Shown: piece after piece, positions 18,366-26,773 of the stretch
Position numbering within the stretch: position 1 is the stretch's first letter
How the letters are laid out: every line of letters begins with the position of its first letter
DNA from: Bradyrhizobium barranii subsp. barranii
GTDB taxonomy: Bacteria > Pseudomonadota > Alphaproteobacteria > Rhizobiales > Xanthobacteraceae
NCBI RefSeq assembly: GCF_017565645.3
Contig: NZ_CP086136.1
Coordinates: forward strand, 248,001 to 312,000
Length of the DNA stretch: 64,000 nt
Reading direction: 5' to 3'
Position numbers and translations under genes: made by a program
Notes under the pieces: generated by a model
Database searches by the model: none
Told to the model about the DNA's origin: nothing
Seen by the model: only the letters and a program-made list of their open reading frames with translations

Positions 18366-19128
18366 GCGCGGGCCGGGCGGCAGATCGTCATCAGGGAAAC
18401 CAGCGGCAGGTGAGGGCGCGAGCCGTCGATCCGAGCCGACGCCGATCAAACCGAAGATCGACAAGGCCAGCGCCAACGATCGGTCGCTGGACTCCATCAT
18501 CGCGGCGGACAAGCTCACGGCGCTCAGGCTCGCCCCCGTTTCACGTGAAACCGAAGAACGACTCGATCGCTACATCGCGCTGCTCCGCGAGTGGCAGGCC
18601 AAGACCAATCTGGTCGCGCCCTCGACCCTGCCGCAGCTCTGGACCCGGCATATCGCCGACTCGCTCCAGCTCGTCGATCTCGCTCCTTCGGCCAAACGCT
18701 GGGCCGACCTCGGCAGCGGCGGTGGCTTTCCCGGAATCGTCCTCGCCTGTGCCATGGCCGGGACGCCTGGCGCCAGCGTCCATCTCGTCGAGCGAATCGC
18801 CAAGAAGGCGGCCTTTCTGCGCGAAGCAGTTCGCGTCACCGCATCGCCGGGGCTCGTACATCTCGCGGAGATCGGGGATAATGTGGATAGAATCACCGGC
18901 CCCGTGGATTGCGTCACCGCGCGTGCGCTGGCTCCGCTACATCAACTCATCGGCTTTGCGGAGCCGCTGATGCGCCAAGGTGCAAAAGCGCTGTTTCCGA
19001 AGGGTCAAGATGTAGAGGCTGAATTGACCGAAGCCGCTAAATATTGGAATATCCAGCCGCAGCTTCACCAAAGCCGTACCGGCGACGGTTGGATCGTCGA
19101 GCTGACGTCCGTCGAGCAGCGCGGCTGA
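18358..19128 (+). CDS. rsmG: 16S rRNA (guanine-527-N7)-methyltransferase RsmG
   Basis: SAM-dependent methyltransferase (GidB) acting on G527 of 16S rRNA. The 256 residues contain WADLGSGGGFPGIVLA (SAM site, about residue 119) and FPKGQDVEAELTEA near the C-terminus. A basic, low-complexity N-terminal extension of about 50 residues precedes the family domain. The only in-frame start after the mnmG stop is the GTG at 18358, inside a parS palindrome; a second parS core encodes VSRET at about residues 61-65. The ribosome site is weak, suggesting coupling to mnmG. parA follows after 30 bp. Confidence 0.93.
   Translation: MKQRGPGGRSSSGKPAAGEGASRRSEPTPIKPKIDKASANDRSLDSIIAADKLTALRLAPVSRETEERLDRYIALLREWQAKTNLVAPSTLPQLWTRHIADSLQLVDLAPSAKRWADLGSGGGFPGIVLACAMAGTPGASVHLVERIAKKAAFLREAVRVTASPGLVHLAEIGDNVDRITGPVDCVTARALAPLHQLIGFAEPLMRQGAKALFPKGQDVEAELTEAAKYWNIQPQLHQSRTGDGWIVELTSVEQRG
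18537..18552. promoter_or_regulatory. parS: parS site 6, inside rsmG coding sequence
   Basis: CGTTTCACGTGAAACC retains the exact 14-bp core while encoding Val-Ser-Arg-Glu-Thr in rsmG. It is 14 of 16 to the consensus. Confidence 0.92.
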
Positions 19129-19158
19129 GGCGTTCAGGGGTCGAGTGGGGAATTTGCG

Positions 19159-20013
19159 ATGAGCGTGATTGACGAACCGCAGCAGCAACAGACCGGCGAA
19201 GTGCCGCAGGGCCACCCGCGCATCCTGGCGCTGGCGAATCAGAAGGGCGGCGTGGGAAAAACAACCACGGCGATCAATCTTGGCACGGCACTCGCTGCGA
19301 TCGGCGAGCGCGTCCTGATCGTCGATCTCGATCCGCAGGGCAACGCCTCGACCGGCCTCGGCATCGATCGCCGCAACCGCTCCTGCTCGACCTATGACGT
19401 GCTGATCGGCGAAGCCGCTCTGCGCGAGGCGGTGGTCTCGACCGCGGTGCCGCGGCTGCACATCGCACCCTCGACCATGGACCTCTCCGGCCTCGAGCTC
19501 GAGCTCGGCACCACGCCCGGCCGCGCCTTCAAGCTGCGCGACGCCATCGGCGCGCTCAACAACAACGTCTCGCCGGACGCCGATTACACCTATGTGCTGA
19601 TCGACTGCCCGCCCTCGCTCAACCTGCTCACGGTGAACGCGATGGCGGCCTCCGATGCGATCCTGGTGCCGCTCCAGTGCGAGTTCTTCGCGCTCGAGGG
19701 TCTGTCGCAATTGCTCCAGACGGTGGAGCAGGTGCGCTCGACGCTCAATCCGAACCTGTCGATCCACGGCATCGTGCTGACCATGTTCGACTCGCGCAAC
19801 AACCTCTCGAACCAGGTCGTCGCCGACGTCCGTCAGTTCATGGGCGAGAAGGTCTACAAGACCATGATCCCGCGCAACGTGCGCATCTCGGAAGCGCCGT
19901 CCTACGGCAAGCCGGTCCTGGTCTACGATCTCAAATGCGTCGGCAGCGAAGCGTATCTGCGGCTCGCCACCGAAGTGATCCAGCGCGAGCGCGAGCTGCG
20001 CACCACGCATTGA
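19159..20013 (+). CDS. parA: Chromosome partitioning ATPase ParA
   Basis: Walker-type ATPase that binds DNA non-specifically and moves ParB-parS complexes. The 284 residues have a 24-residue polar N-terminus, the deviant Walker A QKGGVGKTTTAINLG (about residue 31), switch I VDLDPQGNASTGLG and Walker B VLIDCPPSLNLLT. The C-terminal NVRISEAPSYGKPVL is typical of chromosomal ParA/Soj. It is upstream of parB, separated by a palindromic repeat, and next to the parS cluster. Confidence 0.97.
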   Translation: MSVIDEPQQQQTGEVPQGHPRILALANQKGGVGKTTTAINLGTALAAIGERVLIVDLDPQGNASTGLGIDRRNRSCSTYDVLIGEAALREAVVSTAVPRLHIAPSTMDLSGLELELGTTPGRAFKLRDAIGALNNNVSPDADYTYVLIDCPPSLNLLTVNAMAASDAILVPLQCEFFALEGLSQLLQTVEQVRSTLNPNLSIHGIVLTMFDSRNNLSNQVVADVRQFMGEKVYKTMIPRNVRISEAPSYGKPVLVYDLKCVGSEAYLRLATEVIQRERELRTTH

Positions 20014-20019
20014 CGATGC

Positions 20020-20102
20020 CGTAGGGTGGGCAAAGGCCTCTTCGCCGTGCCCACCATCTTCCGCGCAAACTGGTGGGCACGCTTTGCTTTGCCCACCCTA
20101 CG
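20020..20102. repeat. Intergenic palindrome (CGTAGGGTGGGCAAAG family)
   Basis: Outer arms CGTAGGGTGGGCAAAG and CTTTGCCCACCCTACG, with an inner pair GTGCCCACCA/TGGTGGGCAC. It fills the parA-parB gap and could form a long RNA hairpin within the parAB message. Related copies are at 33068 and 33143-33232. Confidence 0.9.
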
Positions 20103-20149
20103 ATAATTCAGTTCTGGAGTGTTGCACCGTGAATCCAAGGGAGCTGGCG

Positions 20150-21037
20150 ATGGCCGACGAAGCGCGTTCGCGACTGGGCCGGGGTCTTGCGAGTCTGATC
20201 GGTGATGTCGGCGGCGAGGCTCAGCATGTCGATCGTCCGCGCGCGCAGCGCAAGGTGCCGATCGAATTCATCAAGCCCAATCCGCGCAACCCGCGCCGCG
20301 CCTTTTCGGAAACGGAGCTCAAGGAGCTCTCTGATTCGATCAGGCAGCACGGCGTGATCCAGCCGATCGTCGTGCGTCCGGTGAAGGGCGCGCAGGATCG
20401 CTTCGAGATCATCGCCGGCGAACGGCGCTGGCGCGCGTCGCAGATAGCCGGCCTGCACGAAGTGCCGATCGTGCCGGTCGACATCAGCGACAGCGATGCT
20501 CTGGAGTTCGCGATCGTCGAGAACGTGCAGCGCGAAGACCTCAACCCGATGGAAGAGGCGCTCGGCTATCACGCGCTCGCCAACGAGTTCAAACGCAGCC
20601 AGGACGACATCGCAAAGGTCGTCGGCAAGAGCCGCAGCCACATCGCCAACATGATGCGGCTGACGAAACTGCCGGCCGAAGTGCAGGCCTTGATCACGAG
20701 CGGCGAGCTGACCGCCGGCCACGCCCGCGCGCTGATCGGCGTGCCCGATCCGCTCGCATCGGCCAGGCGCATCGTCGCGGAAGGCCTCAACGTCCGCCAG
20801 GCCGAAGCCCTCGCGCACGAAGAGGGTGTGCCGGAGCGCAAGCCGCAGAAGGCGCGCAGCACCGGGGGCAAGGAAAAAGACCCCGACACGATCGATCTCG
20901 AAAAGCGCGTCAGCGATGCGCTTGGCCTCAAGGTCACGGTCAATCACCGCGACCCCGGCGGCTCCGTCCAGATCAACTATCGTAACCTCGATCAGCTCGA
21001 CGAGGTGATGAGGCGGCTCGCGAAGGGCGCGCTGTAG
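20150..21037 (+). CDS. parB: Chromosome partitioning protein ParB
   Basis: CTP-dependent DNA clamp that loads at parS and spreads. The 295 residues begin MADEARSRLGRGLASLIGD, the ParA-interacting N-terminus. Then come the CTP-binding domain with GERRWRAS (the GERR box, about residue 94) and ENVQREDLNPMEEALGY, a helix-turn-helix DDIAKVVGKSRSHIANM, and a C-terminal dimer domain. The frame opens earlier at 20084, but the ATG at 20150 has AAGGGAGC upstream and matches the family. Confidence 0.97.
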   Translation: MADEARSRLGRGLASLIGDVGGEAQHVDRPRAQRKVPIEFIKPNPRNPRRAFSETELKELSDSIRQHGVIQPIVVRPVKGAQDRFEIIAGERRWRASQIAGLHEVPIVPVDISDSDALEFAIVENVQREDLNPMEEALGYHALANEFKRSQDDIAKVVGKSRSHIANMMRLTKLPAEVQALITSGELTAGHARALIGVPDPLASARRIVAEGLNVRQAEALAHEEGVPERKPQKARSTGGKEKDPDTIDLEKRVSDALGLKVTVNHRDPGGSVQINYRNLDQLDEVMRRLAKGAL

Positions 21038-21051
21038 ACCTAGCCCTCAGT

Positions 21052-21080
21052 GTCGTCCCCGCGAACGCGGGGACGACACC
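21052..21080. repeat. Short perfect hairpin GTCGTCCCCGCG
   Basis: GTCGTCCCCGCG-AA-CGCGGGGACGAC, a 12-bp perfect stem 14 bp after parB. There is no U-tract. It is the same hairpin motif as in the left arm at 3858. Confidence 0.85.
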
Positions 21081-21109
21081 GGGTATTTGGCGCGCATCTG
21101 TTTCCACAT

Positions 21110-21196
21110 CGTCATTGCGAGCGAAGCGAAGCAATCCAGATTCTTTCCGCGGAGAGACTCCGGATTGCTTCGTCGCTTGCGCTCTTCGCAATGACG
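21110..21196. repeat. Intergenic palindrome (CGTCATTGCGAG family), copy 2
   Basis: CGTCATTGCGAGCGAAGCGAAG at the left is mirrored by CTTCGCAATGACG at the right, with an inner pair GCAATCCAGA/CCGGATTGC. It lies between parB and holA, which converge. Confidence 0.88.
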
Positions 21197-21212
21197 TGGA
21201 GAGAGCGGTGCC

Positions 21213-22241
21213 TTACCCCCGCCGCTTCGCATTCGCGGCGATAGCCATCAACGTGCGCTGGGCGATGGCGGCGGCGAGCGTGGATTGCTTGCGGGTGTCG
21301 AGCGCGGCGGTCGCGAGCTGCTCGATGATTGCGGCGAGCCGCGCCACGCTGAAATTGCGCAGCGCCGTTTCCACCGCGGGCTTTCGCGAAAAATGCAGGC
21401 GCGGATAGCCGCCCTCGAGCACCGCGGAGGCAGGCTGGCCGTCGGCGATCGCGAGCGCAGATTTGTGCAGCCACGCGGCCTGGCGCTGCGCGGCGGAGAT
21501 GATCACGCCGGGATAGGTGCCGGCGATCATGGCCTTTGCAAATTCCGTCTCGACGATGTCGGGCCGGCCGGCGAAGGCGCCGTCGACGATGGGGTCGAGT
21601 TTCAGCTCGGACGCATCGGCAACGACGGACATCACGTCATCCAGCGTGATCTCGCCTTTGCCGTGCGCATAGAGCGTCAGCTTGCGCAGCTCATTGCGCG
21701 AGGCCTGGCGGTCGCCGCCGAGGAATGACATCAGCGCCGCGCGGGCATCCTGCGCGATGCGCAGATTGGCGATGCGGAGCTCGTCGTCCATCAGCTTGGC
21801 AAGATCACGCTCGGTGTCGGGATAGCAGCCGATCGCCACGGCCGTCTTGGCGCGCTCGCAGGCTTTGCGCAGGGGCGATTCCGGGCGCAGCTCGCCGGCC
21901 TCGATCACGATCCGGCAATCCTTCACGCCCATCTCCGCCAGCGTATCGATACCGCTGGCAAAGCTGCGCGAGCCGGCACGGACACGGATGGCGCGGCGGC
22001 CGCCGAACAACGGCACCGTCATGGCTTCATCGACGAGCCGCGACGGCTCGGCGGAGAGTTCGTCGCCGTCGAGCTTGACGAGCGAGAAGGGATCGTTGGG
22101 GTCGTCGACAGCCGAGGCAATCAGCGCATCGGCGCGCTCGCGCACGAGGCCGGCATCGGGACCGTAGAGCAGGATGATCGGTCGGCCCCCGTCGGGACGG
22201 GCGAGGAAGGCGTCGATCTCTTTTCCGCGCAGCGCGACCAT
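21213..22241 (-). CDS. holA: DNA polymerase III delta subunit
   Basis: Clamp-loader wrench that opens the sliding clamp. The 342 residues carry the HolA N-terminal domain (IILLYGPDAGLVRERADAL, about residue 22), the VKLDGDELSAEPSRLVDEA block, and a helical C-terminus with ATAALDTRKQSTLAAAIAQR. It is the last gene of the leftward run leuS, lptE, holA, an arrangement conserved in Rhizobiales beside parAB. A repeat separates it from lptE. Confidence 0.93.
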   Translation of the reverse strand: MVALRGKEIDAFLARPDGGRPIILLYGPDAGLVRERADALIASAVDDPNDPFSLVKLDGDELSAEPSRLVDEAMTVPLFGGRRAIRVRAGSRSFASGIDTLAEMGVKDCRIVIEAGELRPESPLRKACERAKTAVAIGCYPDTERDLAKLMDDELRIANLRIAQDARAALMSFLGGDRQASRNELRKLTLYAHGKGEITLDDVMSVVADASELKLDPIVDGAFAGRPDIVETEFAKAMIAGTYPGVIISAAQRQAAWLHKSALAIADGQPASAVLEGGYPRLHFSRKPAVETALRNFSVARLAAIIEQLATAALDTRKQSTLAAAIAQRTLMAIAANAKRRG

Positions 22242-22253
22242 CGGACCTGACTG

Positions 22254-22366
22254 TCATTCCAGGGCGCACGAAGCGCGAACTACGGCGCGCAATTGCGCGC
22301 CTGAGAATCTCGATCAATAATCTCTGGATTCCGGATCCGCCCTGCGGGCGCTCCGGAATGACGGGG
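22254..22366. repeat. Intergenic palindrome (CTGGATTCCGG family)
   Basis: Contains TGGATTCCGGATCCGC, CGGAATGACGG and a GCGCGCAATTGCGCGC palindrome (about 22287-22302). The GCGCAATTGCGC core recurs at 29290-29310 and 57800-57815. It lies between lptE and holA. Confidence 0.75.
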
Positions 22367-22371
22367 ATGAC

Positions 22372-22923
22372 TTAAGTGCCGGCGATGAAGAACGAGGCCA
22401 GGCGAGTGTTGATGTTCTCGGCGATCTCGTTGGCGGCACGATCCTCGGCATCGCGAAGGGCCCGGTTGCGGGCAAAGCGCTGGTAGGAGCCGGGCATGTC
22501 ATAGGACACGCGCGCGAACGTCGTGCCGGTCATGACCGACTTGCCGCTGACGACCTCGATCAAATTGTACTGGGCGTCGATGCCGTAGTTTTCACTGTTC
22601 GGCAGGCCGGTATTGGGATCGACGATCAGCGACGTTTTGCTGCTCGCGAAGCGAATCTCCAGGCGATGGGTCGGCGGCATGCCCGTGGCCGTGCCATAGA
22701 GCTTGAAGGCCAGGGCGTTGCGGACCTCGACGCCGACACGGGCCTCGCGGGAGGCATTGGCCTTGTTGATCGGCGGAAGGTCGACCCCCATCAGCTTCTC
22801 GCGCAGGCCGGGGGTGCCGTCACCACGCTCGGCATACATCGGCTGGAAGCAGCCAGCCGTCAGCGCCGCCAATGCGGCGACCGCCAGCAAGCGGGCAGCG
22901 ATCCGGATCCTAGCCGACAACAT
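22372..22923 (-). CDS. lptE: LPS-assembly lipoprotein LptE
   Basis: Outer-membrane lipoprotein that plugs LptD during lipopolysaccharide insertion. The 183 residues begin with a lipoprotein signal, hydrophobic to residue 22 with lipobox LTAGC (Cys about residue 25), followed by FQPMYAERG, a common alphaproteobacterial LptE start. Sequence conservation in this family is low, so position also counts: it overlaps the end of leuS by 14 bp and precedes holA, the usual leuS-lptE-holA order. Confidence 0.88.
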   Translation of the reverse strand: MLSARIRIAARLLAVAALAALTAGCFQPMYAERGDGTPGLREKLMGVDLPPINKANASREARVGVEVRNALAFKLYGTATGMPPTHRLEIRFASSKTSLIVDPNTGLPNSENYGIDAQYNLIEVVSGKSVMTGTTFARVSYDMPGSYQRFARNRALRDAEDRAANEIAENINTRLASFFIAGT

Positions 22924-25534
22924 TCACGATCCTCTTGGGGACGATGATCACCTTGCGGACGGGCTTGCCGTCCAGGGCCAGTTTTACCGCATCGAGGGCC
23001 AAAACGGCAGCCTCGATTTCCGGATTCTGGGCCACTGTTGCAACTGTGACCTCACCCCGCTTCTTGCCATTGACCTGGACCACCAGGGTCACGGCGTCTT
23101 CAACCAGCAAATCGCGTTCGATTTGGGGCCAATCGGCCTCGGAAACCAGCCCGCTATGGCCCAGAACCTGCCAACACTCCTCGGCCAGATGCGGCATCAT
23201 CGGGGAGAACAGCTGAACCAGGATCTGGCTGGCCTCCCGGACCGCCCAGGCGAGGTCAGCTGTGGGCTGGCCGGGGCGCTGGAGCACCTCCGAAAACGCA
23301 TTGGCGAATTCGCGGATATGGGCAAGGCAGACATTGAAGTGCAGCCGCTCGATGCCGGTGGTGACCTTGTCCAGCGCGCCATGGGCGGCCTTGCGCAAGG
23401 CGGTCGCATCCGGGCCGAACGAGCCCGGACGATCTGCCGGCGCGGCCTGGCCGAGCTCCACTGCATCGTTCACCAGCCGCCACAGCCGCTGCACGAAGCG
23501 CGAGGCGCCCTGGACGCGCTCGTCGCTCCAGATCACGTCGCGGTCGGGCGGGGAGTCCGACAGCATGAACCAGCGGGCGACATCGGCGCCGTAGGTCTCG
23601 ATGATGTCGTCGGGGTCGACCGTGTTCTTCTTCGACTTCGACATCTTCTCGATCGGACCGATCTGGATGTCTTCGCCTGACGTCAGCAGCGTCGCGCGCC
23701 GGCCGTTGCCGCCGACCTCGATCTTCACCTCGGCCGGCTGCACATAACTGCCGTCGGCCTTCTGGTAGGTCTCGTGCACCACCATGCCCTGCGTGAACAT
23801 GCCGGCGAACGGCTCGTCCAGCGCAATGTGCCCGGTCGCCTTCATCGCGCGGGTGAAGAAGCGGCTGTAGAGCAGATGCAGGATCGCGTGCTCGACGCCG
23901 CCGATATACTGGTCGACCGGCAGCATCCGGTTGGCGACGGCTGGTGTGGTCGGCGCGTTCTCGTTCCAGGGATCGGTGAACCGCGCAAAATACCAGGACG
24001 AATCCACGAAGGTGTCCATGGTGTCGGTTTCGCGCTGGGCCTTGCCGCCGCATTTGGGGCAGGTGACGTGCTTCCAGGTCGGGTGATGGTCGAGCGCATT
24101 GCCCGGTCTGTCGAAGGTCGCGTCATCCGGCAGCGTCACCGGCAGGTCGGCGTCCGGCACCGGCACCACATCGCACTTTGGACAATGGATGACGGGAATC
24201 GGGCAGCCCCAATAGCGCTGCCGTGAAATACCCCAGTCGCGCAGGCGGAAATTGACCTGACGCTCGCCGACCGGCGCGTTGCCGCGCAGTTCGCCTTCCA
24301 GGCGCTTTGCGACCTCGTCCTTGGCCTGCTCGATGGTCATGCCGTCGAGGAAGCGCGAATTGATCATGCGGCCATCACCGTCATAGGCGGTGTCGGTGAT
24401 GACGAAGGTCTTCGGGTCCTGGCCCTCGGGGCAAACGACCGGCGTGTTGCCGAGATTGTACTTGTTGACGAAGTCGAGGTCGCGCTGGTCGTGCGCGGGG
24501 CAGCCGAAGATCGCGCCCGTGCCGTATTCCATCAGCACGAAGTTCGCGACATAGACCGGCAGCTTCCAGCTCGGGTCGAACGGGTGCACCGCGCGGATGC
24601 CGGTGTCAAAACCCTGCTTTTCCGCGGTGTCGATGATCTCTTGCGCGGTGCCGATCTTCTTGATGTCGGCGATGAACTGGGCAAGCTTCGGGTTCTTCGC
24701 GGCTGCCGCTTGAGCCAGCGGATGATCCGACGAGATCGCCATGAATTTGGCGCCGAACAGGGTGTCCGGGCGCGTCGTAAAGATCTTCAGCTCGCTCTCG
24801 CCGGCGGGCGTCGTCGCCTGATCCAGCGCGAAGCGGACCAGCAGGCCCTCGGAGCGGCCGATCCAGTTGCGCTGCATCAGCCGCACCTTGTCGGGCCAGC
24901 GGTCGAGCCCATCCAGCGCGGACAGCAGTTCCTGCGAGTACTTCGTGATCTTGAAGACCCACTGGCTCATTTCCCGTTGTTCGACAACGGCACCCGAGCG
25001 CCAGCCGCGGCCGTCGATCACCTGCTCGTTGGCGAGCACGGTCATGTCGACCGGATCCCAGTTGAGCTTGCGCTTCTCACGCTCGGCGAGGCCGGCGGCG
25101 AGCATGTCCAAAAACATCTTCTGCTGATGCTTGTAGTAGCTGGGGTCGCAGGTCGCGAATTCGCGCGACCAGTCCAGCGACAGCCCGATCGAGCGGAGCT
25201 GCTTCTTCATCGCGGCGATGTTGTCGTAGGTCCAAGCCTTCGGCGCGACCTTGCGCTCGATGGCGGCGTTCTCGGCCGGCAGGCCGAACGCGTCCCAGCC
25301 CATCGGGTGCAGCACGTTGAACCCCTTGGCGCGCATGAAGCGGGCCAGCACGTCGCCGAGCGTGTAATTGCGGACATGGCCGATATGGATGCGCCCGGAC
25401 GGGTAGGGGAACATCTCCAGCACGTAGTATTTCGGCCGCGAATCGTCGTTCTTGGAGACGAAGATCGCCTGTTGGTCCCAGGCGGCTTGCCAGCGCGGTT
25501 CGGCGTCGCGGGCGTTGTAGCGTTCGGAGGTCAT
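22910..25534 (-). CDS. leuS: Leucyl-tRNA synthetase
   Basis: Charges tRNA-Leu. The 874 residues have the class I HIGH motif in [19 protein letters not shown] (about residue 47), the editing domain in the middle ([15 protein letters not shown]), a zinc-type [20 protein letters not shown] segment and the [15 protein letters not shown] loop (about residue 640). The C-terminal anticodon and LeuS-specific domains are complete. It heads the leuS-lptE-holA operon. Confidence 0.98.
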   Translation of the reverse strand: MTSERYNARDAEPRWQAAWDQQAIFVSKNDDSRPKYYVLEMFPYPSGRIHIGHVRNYTLGDVLARFMRAKGFNVLHPMGWDAFGLPAENAAIERKVAPKAWTYDNIAAMKKQLRSIGLSLDWSREFATCDPSYYKHQQKMFLDMLAAGLAEREKRKLNWDPVDMTVLANEQVIDGRGWRSGAVVEQREMSQWVFKITKYSQELLSALDGLDRWPDKVRLMQRNWIGRSEGLLVRFALDQATTPAGESELKIFTTRPDTLFGAKFMAISSDHPLAQAAAAKNPKLAQFIADIKKIGTAQEIIDTAEKQGFDTGIRAVHPFDPSWKLPVYVANFVLMEYGTGAIFGCPAHDQRDLDFVNKYNLGNTPVVCPEGQDPKTFVITDTAYDGDGRMINSRFLDGMTIEQAKDEVAKRLEGELRGNAPVGERQVNFRLRDWGISRQRYWGCPIPVIHCPKCDVVPVPDADLPVTLPDDATFDRPGNALDHHPTWKHVTCPKCGGKAQRETDTMDTFVDSSWYFARFTDPWNENAPTTPAVANRMLPVDQYIGGVEHAILHLLYSRFFTRAMKATGHIALDEPFAGMFTQGMVVHETYQKADGSYVQPAEVKIEVGGNGRRATLLTSGEDIQIGPIEKMSKSKKNTVDPDDIIETYGADVARWFMLSDSPPDRDVIWSDERVQGASRFVQRLWRLVNDAVELGQAAPADRPGSFGPDATALRKAAHGALDKVTTGIERLHFNVCLAHIREFANAFSEVLQRPGQPTADLAWAVREASQILVQLFSPMMPHLAEECWQVLGHSGLVSEADWPQIERDLLVEDAVTLVVQVNGKKRGEVTVATVAQNPEIEAAVLALDAVKLALDGKPVRKVIIVPKRIVNVVG

Positions 25535-25726
25535 GGAATCGTTGGGTTTTCGTGGATTCGGCCGTCTAAAGACGGCGGACTAGGCCATAGAAGTCCTTAG
25601 GGGGTCAATGGGTTGCCGCTGGCGGCGGCCCCCCCGCAAGGCTGCTCCGCTAAAGTACGGACGGCCCATTGGGATCGGATTAAGGGGTCGGTGCGAGGTT
25701 GGCCGCCGACAGCACCCCGCCAGGCG

Positions 25727-26773
25727 ATGGAATCAGGCTTCGACGATCTCGATTACGACTATGCCGCGTCCGTCGCCGGACGGGCGGTGCGGAGCATGGC
25801 CGAGCAGCGGATTCCGCCGACGCCGACCAATTTTGCCGTCTGGTTCCACTATTTCGCAGGCAGCCATGACGACCTGCGCAATGCCATCGATCTCCTGATC
25901 GACCACAATCGTCCCTTCGACGCCAGGACCAACCAGGATCTGTTCGAGACCTATGTCGCGCCCAGGGCGGGCGCCATCGCCTCCGAGACGTCCGATAGGC
26001 TGCATGCCCTCATGGGGACGGCGAAGGAGTTTCTGGCGACGGCCATGGCCGACAATCGTTCCCAGATGCAGGCGATCAGCGAGGTCGCGGATCGGGGCAG
26101 GGCCGGCGTCGATCCGAAGGCGCTGGTCGCCCAGCTCATGAATGAGCTGGCGCGGGCCGCCACGAGGGCGACCCGGCTCGAGGCCGGTTTTGCGGAAAAG
26201 ACCCGCGAGCTCGACGTGATCCGCGACTCGCTCTCCAAGTCCGAAGAGCGCGCCCGGACCGATACGCTGACGGGGCTGGCAAACCGGCGGGCGCTCGATG
26301 AATTCCTGCGCAAGGCGCAGACGACCGCGGATTGGGGCGAGCCGCTTGGCGTGCTGATGCTCGACATCGACCACTTCAAGACCTTCAACGACAATTTCGG
26401 CCATGGTGTCGGCGACCAGGTGCTGCGCCTGATTGCGAAAGTGCTGCGCGAAAAAGTTCGCGAGCAGGATCTGTCGGCCCGCTATGGCGGCGAGGAGCTG
26501 ATTGCCGTGCTGCCGGATGCCGATCTCGCCACTTGCGCCGAGATCGCCGAGCGCATCAGGCGCGCGATCGCCGAATGCACGATCACGCGCCGCTCGACCG
26601 GCGAGACCCTGCCCGGCATCAGCGTGTCGATCGGCGTAGCGCAGTATCGTGCGGGCGAGGCGATCACCGATCTGATCGAGCGCTGCGACCGCGCGCTCTA
26701 TCTCGCCAAGGGCGGCGGCCGCAATCGCGTGGTGACGGAGGTCGAGCTCGATCGCGCCGCGGCCGCAGGCTAG
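25727..26773 (+). CDS. Diguanylate cyclase (GGDEF) with an N-terminal helical domain
   Basis: Makes cyclic-di-GMP. The 348 residues from MESGFDDLDYDYA begin with about 170 mostly helical residues lacking membrane segments (IPPTPTNFAVWFHYFAG block), then a GGDEF domain with DTLTGLANRRALDEFL, a catalytic GGEEL in ARYGGEELIAVLP and, five residues before it, REQD, an intact RxxD inhibitory site. It is therefore predicted to be active and product-inhibited. The frame opens at 25613, but ATG 25727 is the likely start. Its stop overlaps the next gene's stop (convergent, 4 bp). Confidence 0.9.
   Translation: MESGFDDLDYDYAASVAGRAVRSMAEQRIPPTPTNFAVWFHYFAGSHDDLRNAIDLLIDHNRPFDARTNQDLFETYVAPRAGAIASETSDRLHALMGTAKEFLATAMADNRSQMQAISEVADRGRAGVDPKALVAQLMNELARAATRATRLEAGFAEKTRELDVIRDSLSKSEERARTDTLTGLANRRALDEFLRKAQTTADWGEPLGVLMLDIDHFKTFNDNFGHGVGDQVLRLIAKVLREKVREQDLSARYGGEELIAVLPDADLATCAEIAERIRRAIAECTITRRSTGETLPGISVSIGVAQYRAGEAITDLIERCDRALYLAKGGGRNRVVTEVELDRAAAAG

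Noticed and set aside
21052..21080. Intrinsic terminator after parB
   Set aside because: The stem is perfect, but no U-tract follows, and the same hairpin occurs in a dispersed repeat near 3860.
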